NCBI RefSeq assembly: GCF_032854445.1
Contig: NC_088299.1
Location: forward strand, 1,959,001 to 2,023,000
Reading direction: 5' to 3'
From: Liolophura sinensis
Taxonomy: Eukaryota; Mollusca; Polyplacophora; Chitonida; Chitonidae
Length of the DNA stretch: 64,000 nucleotides
Part shown: piece after piece, positions 58,401 through 64,000 of the stretch
How the letters are laid out: the number at the start of each line of letters is the position of its first letter
Numbering within the stretch: the stretch's first letter is position 1
Notes under the pieces: generated by a model
Seen by the model: only the letters and a program-made list of their open reading frames with translations
Told to the model about the DNA's origin: nothing
Databases searched by the model: none
Made by a program: the position numbers and the translations under genes

Positions 58401-61400
58401 CAGAACAATAAGAGTTTATTGGTATTAAAAAATAATTTATGCAATGAATACGTGTAATTGCCCATTTTGATAGTTAATTATGAAATATGAAAAGATCATG
58501 GGTAAAATGATATTTTATTTCAAGATTTGACCAATTGAAAACATTTCAGAAATGTATTTTGTCTAGTTAAAATTAGAAAAGTCGCTTAGTCTCCAAGTTG
58601 ACCTGTTTACCATGTTTCTCTTACAGGAGACACATCTCGAGTTATGTCTGACATCAAAAGATGTTTCATTGAGGCATACAAAAAGACAGATGAAGATTTC
58701 CTGAAGGAGGCTGCAAAAAAGTGAGTGATCTTGATAAAACTCCAATTCTACCCAAAATAAATAAATAAAAAAAAAAAAAGAAGTACATGTTTGAGAAGTG
58801 GATTGATGTAAAGGTTTTCAGTTCCTGTTCTTTTTCCATGAGAATGTTTAATATTTGGGAAAAAATAGTTAAAATATATGTTATATTTATATGTAAATGT
58901 ACTTTCCTTTGGAGAAAGTATGACATTAAACCCCAAGCACTCACTCACTCGCTCCTTTGGATATGAAGACAAACTGTATTAGAGTGTTAAACTGTATTAT
59001 TATATTGTGGCCTAGCTTTTAAACTTGAACCAGCCCATGCAGTAGAAACTGTGGTGGGCATATTCTGTCAGTACCTTTGTAATTTAATTATCTGTGTCCC
59101 ATATTTGACAGTAAACCAGCCTGGAAGGATGGGACCACAGCTATTTCTGCTGTATGTGTTAACGATGCTGTATATGTGGCTAATCTAGGGGACAGCAAGG
59201 TGAGTCTGTGTGTAATCTCTCTGTTTGTCATTGGTTCCATCATGGGAGGCAGATGTTCATCATGAGCATTATACGAACTTGGTTTTGTATTTTTCTGAAT
59301 ATATTTTTGATGCCTTTTGCAAATGAGGAGATCAGCACCATCATGTACAAACTGCTTTGCTGGCTTAATGGTGAGAGAGTCTACCTTTAAGTTGGGCTGA
59401 TACCAAAGAAAAAAAATTTTGCTTGTTACTGCCTCCCTTGATGCTCAGCACTGAGAGGTTAGAAAACTATGCCATCTTTTGCTGATATTGTGACATTTGA
59501 TTTCAGGCGGTGTTGTGTCGTTATAATGAGGAGGAGAAGAGGTGTGTGGGGATTCCCCTGAGCCAGGACCACTCTCCCTCTGCATATGAGGAGAGACTTA
59601 GGATACAGAAGGCAGGGGGACATGTCAAGTAGGTTGTCAGTCAGATCCACACTGGTACTCACTAGTGTTACTCACTGTCCACACAACTACCACGTCCTAG
59701 ACAGGGGGACATGTCAAGTAGGTTGTCAGTCAGATCCACACTGGTACCCATTAGTGTTACTCACTATCCACACACCCACCACATTCTGTGGAGGGGGACA
59801 CATCAAGTAGGTTGTCAGTCAGATCCACACTGGTACTCACTAGTGTTACTCACTGTCCACACAACTACCACGTCCTAGACAGGGGGACATGTCAAGTAGG
59901 TTGTCAGTCAGATCCACACTGGTACCCATTAGTGTTACTCACTATCCACACACCCACCACATTCTGTGGAGGGGGACACATCAAGTAGGTTGTCAGTCAG
60001 ATCCACACTGGTACTCACTAGTGTTACTCACTGTCCACACAACTACCACGTCCTAGACAGGGGGACATGTCAAGTAGGTTGTCAGCCAGATCCACACTGG
60101 TACCCATTAGTGTTACTCACTATCCACACACCCACCACATTCTGTGGAGGGGGACACATCAAGTAGGTTGTCAGTCAGATCCACACTGGTACTCACTAGT
60201 GTTACTCACTGTCCACACACCCACCACATCCAGTGGAGGAGGACATATCTAGTAGGTTTTCAGTCAGATCCACACTGCTGCTCACTTGTGTTGTTTTCTG
60301 TCCCCACACCCACCGCATCCTAGACAGAGTAGGTTGTCAGTCCCAGCCACACTGCTACTCATTGTCTTTATTTACTGTTGAATGTTTTAGGCTAGCTCAC
60401 TTCGCAGCCTCTGGAACTGGAAGAAAATCTTCCAAAAGCTCTGGCTAAGTTTGTCAATAAGTTACCAAAGGTTATTTGATTTACTATTAGTTCCTTTACC
60501 CGTAAGACTGATGCCTTTGGAGAAGTCAATAATGCATGACTCTGGAAGATAACAACATCAGTCAGTCAGTCTAGCCTGCAAATGTAGTCATGTGATCTGT
60601 TTGTCAATAAATGTGTTTGTCTAGAAATGGTCGTGTGATGGGTGTGCTCGAGGTGTCACGGTCAATAGGAGACGGCCAGTACAAAACCTTTGGGGTCACA
60701 TGTTTACCTGACGTCAAGAAATGTCAGCTGAAAGACAAGGATAGGTGAGGTTACAGCCAACAGTATTGTCAGTACACGAGGCTTGCTCCTGTTCTGGGAA
60801 GTAGTCCGTCAGCTCTGGTGTAAAGATTGGCTCACACAACAATTTTGAACTGATTGTTCATCAGACTAGATGTATACGACTGCATCATTGTGTGTGGGGG
60901 AAGAAAAATCAAATGTGTGAAGAAACATATGACAAATCATCTAACAAGCTCTACCACTGAGTTGGATGAAGGAGGCAAAATGCTGTTAGCTAATCCAAAA
61001 GCGTTAAACTATGAGTCATACGATGATTGCACTGGTGCCTGGTAAAGTCTGATACTTGACAAGCAGACACACGGTTCGACTGATAAGATGTTGTCTGTTT
61101 ATTTATTTTTTTATTTGATTGGTGTTTTATGCTGTACTCAAGAATATTTCACTTATACGACGGCGGTCAGCATTATGGTGGGTGGAAACCGGGCAGAGCC
61201 CGGGGGAAACCCACAACCATCCGCAGGTTGATGACAGACCTTCCCACGTAAGGCCGGAGAGGAGATGTTGTCTGCAGGGGAAAGCAATCTAAATGTAATG
61301 GAAGTGTTGCCGTCCATAGAAATCGGATAGAAGTATTAGAACAAAATTGTTGTGTGTGAACCTACTTTAAGCTGTTGCGAAATACTGCGAATTCCTGATT

Positions 61401-63789
61401 TTAATGGGTATTAATACATTACAGCTTAAATTTCGTTGCCCGCCATGCAGCCCATTGTGCTTTCTGTATGTGACTTGTGTGAAATGATTTGCCGTGCCAA
61501 CAAAACTGGGCCTGCATTGAAGTTTTCATACACTGCATCATCGTATTGAAATGTGGTCAGCAAATATGAGATATTCATTGTGAAAAAGACGATTCATTGT
61601 GTTGTCTTAATGTAGTAGTGATATACGAATGCCGTGGAAATTTCTTTAAAAAAAAAATAATAAAACATGACCTTTTTTTTCAGTATGCATGCACAGACTT
61701 GAACTTTTGAAATCTGTGGTTGCTGAAATCACGGAGGCATATACGGTCTGTATATACCTCCATACTGAAATGAAATGTTCATTGTGAAAAACATCATTCA
61801 TTTCAGAAGTTTGTTGTTAAGATTGACTTTTCTTTTGTATTTTTTTCTGAGGTTTTTACTCATTGGCTGTGATGGATTGTGGAAAAGTTTCTCCATACAG
61901 GAAAGCATTGAGTTTATTGAGCAGCAGTTAAATGTAAGCTCTAAATGGTTCATAAGTCCTGGGCCCAGGTGTTCAAAAGTGCATCAGCAATTAAATGTGA
62001 TATTAACTTTAGTCTAGACTAAAGTGCCATTATTTTTTTTTAGTGTACCAAGGCTGGGTTTAAAGGATTAATGTCCAGATTGGTTATTTATTCAAGCCTG
62101 TGTCTCTGTGTGAACCAGTGAGTGAGCTCCTAACAAATTGTTAACTGTGTACAACAACGCAATTACAACTGCGGCAATGCTAGCAGTATCTGACCGGCCA
62201 TCCAGGACGATTAAATCCGAAAACAATCCAAAACCAATGGTGTTGTTTGAGTTAATCAAGAATTAATGACTGGGGTTGAAATACTGGTTGTTGATTAAAA
62301 GTACTCATCAAAGGTGCGAAAACAAGTGAAACCTCTTTCAATACTGCTCAGGGTAGGTGAGAAAGCAATCTCACATAGTCATGATCCATCCCCAATTGCT
62401 TTTTTCTCTCATCCAGATTACCAGGATTAGCAACACCGCTGAAAACAAAAGAGGATTAAATCCACCTTTCATAAGACCTGTTTGACGTGTTTGCGTAATT
62501 CCGGCTATAGTATAACTAGGAAAAATAAATAGTTGTAAGAATTGTTTTTTTCAGTATTGCCTTGATTATATGCACAAAACTTAATTCTCGCGAACTGTTG
62601 GCTCAAATTGATACGGCTGTACATTTGCTTCTGTGTAGCTAGAATCTATCTCGAAAGTGACATCGTTTTAATACAAATTCCCAGTTTATACAGGCCCGCT
62701 AGACTTGGGTTGGTCATCTATGACGTCACCCGCGGAACTTTTCCGGGCGGCTGACTGGAGATCGGCTGGAGAAGTAAATCTATTGTTTTTTGGTGTATTT
62801 AAAGGCAGAATTACGTTTCTCAGAGCCCTTCTGGTAACATACTGTTAAACAGGTTATAATCTTTATACTTAGGGCAAGTAGCTAAATCTGGACAATAATC
62901 CGTTAAGGCTTCAGCCTGGCTTAACTTTTAGTACACTTTTGAACAACTGACCGCTGGACCTTAACGTCTTCTACAAGAATGAGATGTCTGTTAGTGATAA
63001 AACAGCTGTTTAATATAACTATTTCTTCTGTGTAACTCAGTTTTTTAATCTATGATTTTGCTTGGTATTGTCACAATATTATTTACATTCATTTATTTTA
63101 TTTTTTTATTAAACTTCTGAAAGCCTTCTCTTGTAATAGGTATGTCTGTATCTCACATTGGTATGGTCTATTGATATTTGACCCAACCACCTTTGTCTCA
63201 ACCAGCTTTTATTTTATTTTGTTGTGTGCTTTGTTCTTTTTAAGCAAAGTGTCCTGTCCCTACCGATTAACTATTATATAAATTGTTCAGGGCAAAGACT
63301 TAACTGTATGATACCAGAACGCTAACTGTTTAGACAATAGTCAGTGTAATATTGGTCAATTTCTCAATGTCATTGGGGTCATTTGAGTTATATTTTTGGA
63401 CAGGCCTCTCCTCAAACCCTTAAGCAGTTTTCATCAAACTGGTACCACAGTGGCATCGAGTAAAGGTGGTTGGACGTATCCCTACATTATCTTGTACTGC
63501 CATTGTGTAAGCGAAAAATTAGTGTGGCGTTACTATACCATCTCTACTATCATTACTATCTTATGGACAAGTGGCATTAAGTACATTCCGTTGTATGATC
63601 CAAAGCTTTGTATCCAGTATCCAAAATATATTTGTTTTTTCTTTTGTGCAGAAATGTGGTGATACAGCAGGAAGGGAAACTGATGCAAAGTTTCAGGCAG
63701 CCTGCAATAAACTTGTCTCTGAAGCTGTTTTAAGACTCAGTGCTGACAATGTCACTGTTATTTTAGTGCGAATCCAGAAGACAAGGTGA
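55417..63789 (+). CDS. ilkap: ILKAP-type PP2C serine/threonine phosphatase, complete gene
   Basis: ILKAP is a metal-dependent PP2C phosphatase that binds integrin-linked kinase and dampens its GSK3-beta signalling. Exons: 55417-55447, 55565-55729, 56571-56688, 58046-58152, 58627-58720, 59112-59199, 59507-59628, 60625-60744, 61852-61933, 63652-63789. Total 1065 nt, 354 residues; all sites are GT..AG and phases match. The start MDLFDDLPEP parallels human MDLFGDLPEP. Residues 47-63 hold basic clusters (KRK, KKKR) that could be a nuclear signal. PP2C motifs: EHQGERDEMQDAH (about 76-88), YAVMDGHGG with metal-ligand Asp115, ANLGDSK (195-201), SRSIGDGQYK (253-262), CDGLW with Asp289, and SADNVT with Asp341. 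It is shorter than human ILKAP (392), mainly through a shorter N-terminal linker. Exon 4 has the weakest acceptor (GTTGTTGTAG|A); an AG six bases downstream (GATTACAG) would break the phase. Intron 7 begins inside an 89-bp satellite. Confidence 0.96.
56724..56836 (-). mobile_element. SINE fragment in ilkap intron 3
   Basis: TATTTATTTGATTGTTGTTT...GTACGACAGTGGCCAGCATT, ATGGTG, then AGACCTCC. Tail and body are present, but the head is missing. Confidence 0.8.
56879..57110 (+). mobile_element. SINE in ilkap intron 3, tail deleted in part
   Basis: The head GGGGGCTTCCGTGACGGAGG and the body are present. After TTTCCTCCCGCCAGCATTAA it jumps to CACCAATCAAATACATAAAA, losing the TTCTTGAGTACGGCG segment. 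Confidence 0.85.
57340..57634 (+). mobile_element. Diverged SINE related to 49829-50133
   Basis: Shares GGGTCCTTGGTGACAATAACTG-like middle sequence (GGGCCTTGGTGACGACAACT in the other copy), a CATAAAACTGACTGCCATCA body and an (AAAT)n tail. The head is not recognisable. Confidence 0.5.
57867..57947 (+). repeat. Dispersed repeat, partner of 25470-25550
   Basis: TAAAATCGGTCTTAAAGCTG...CTTCAACCAGCTTGTGCCAC, TTTAACTCCGAAACTTTGCC. It lies about 100 bases upstream of ilkap exon 4. Confidence 0.6.
58905..58955 (-). repeat. Inverted copy of the GAGTGAGTG...GGTTTAACGTC repeat
   Basis: GGAGAAAGTATGACATTAAA, CCCCAAGCACTCACTCACTC reads, inverted, as the start of the same repeat as 48953-49030. It lies in ilkap intron 5. 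Confidence 0.55.
59612..60345 (+). repeat. 89-bp tandem array containing the ilkap exon 7 donor
   Basis: Donor-like GT positions recur at 59629 (authentic), 59718, 59807, 59896, 59985, 60074, 60163 and 60252, exactly 89 bases apart, then at 60329 after a shortened unit. Two subtypes alternate: A has CAACTACCACGTCCTAGACA, B has CACCCACCACATTCTGTGGA, making a 178-bp higher-order unit. Each unit repeats GGGGGACAxxTCAAGTAGGT, that is, the last about 14 bases of exon 7 plus its 5' splice site. Confidence 0.95.
61093..61263 (-). mobile_element. 5'-truncated SINE in ilkap intron 8
   Basis: Inverted tail and body, TTATTTGATTGGTGTTTTAT to AAGGCCGGAGAGGAG; the head is absent. The sequence GATGTTGTCTG occurs on both sides (about 61087 and 61264), which fits a target duplication. 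Confidence 0.9.
61733..61761. other. 12-bp hairpin in ilkap intron 8
   Basis: GGAGGCATATAC and GTATATACCTCC pair with one mismatch around a 5-base loop. It lies about 90 bases upstream of exon 9. Function unknown. Confidence 0.5.
62721..62728. promoter_or_regulatory. Intronic CRE consensus in a GC-rich patch
   Basis: TGACGTCA followed by CCCGCGGAAC and CCGGGCGGCTG stands out from AT-rich ilkap intron 9. It could mark an internal promoter or enhancer, but no exon start is visible nearby. Confidence 0.3.
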
Positions 63790-64000
63790 TGATTGTTTCA
63801 CTTGGAATCAAAGACGGTATCATCATTTGTGTCTCATATTTTGCCCATACCATTTTGTGTATAATGTATCAATAACGAACAGTAATAATAAAAAAAAATC
63901 ACCTGTTTGAATTCATATTTACCGAAATAACTGCTTTGCTTGTGTATTTAATGGGAATCTGTTTGCAGGCATAATCTTTAATTCTCGCAGTTAGTGGGTG

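Noticed and set aside
59586-60448. Series of 60-75 codon frames with HYPHTHH-like repeats
   Set aside because: They are the 89-bp intronic array read through. Each frame ends within about one dimer.

Overview
The window is metazoan nuclear DNA, probably from a mollusc or another lophotrochozoan. The evidence is intron-rich genes with GT..AG splice sites, animal orthologues (CHMP1A, ILKAP, mitochondrial ribosomal protein S17, an ankyrin/SOCS-box protein), one nuclear tRNA gene, AT-rich spacers, and about two dozen copies of one tRNA-headed SINE of a kind I associate with mollusc genomes. The phylum assignment rests on recall of that SINE type and is inference. There are no operons.

Layout. 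1-8286: sparse sequence with one unidentified acidic protein (terminal exon 4652-5189, possible first exon 3095-3191), a 172-bp MITE bounded by TTAA at 3751, and a SINE. 8287-8359: tRNA-Thr(UGU). 10441-10683 (minus): last exon of mrps17, with its 3' splice site tandemly duplicated. 11785-12515: a foldback element. 18494-26255 (minus): complete eight-exon chmp1a. 27233-27655: a second foldback element. 28449-29660: a 28-bp G-rich minisatellite. 29700-37400: repeats, including a SINE nested inside a MITE, two long TA tracts and a 42-bp minisatellite. 37474-38625: ankyrin repeat/SOCS box gene, one coding exon. 38626-55400: gene-poor, with two decayed LINEs (one carrying a nested MITE), a 59-bp satellite and a 251-bp MITE with long inverted termini. 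55417-63789: complete ten-exon ilkap, whose intron 7 opens with an 89-bp tandem array that repeats the authentic 5' splice site.

The four recognisable genes are unrelated housekeeping or signalling genes: ESCRT-III, mitoribosome, cullin-RING ubiquitin ligase adaptor, and PP2C phosphatase. I see no cluster logic between them. Exon models were assembled by hand from splice sites, reading phase and remembered family conservation; no alignment was run. I did not find a clearly new multi-gene system. The most unusual signals are architectural: two genes whose splice sites are caught inside tandem duplications, nested mobile elements dated by clean target-site duplications, and a minisatellite open in all three forward frames.
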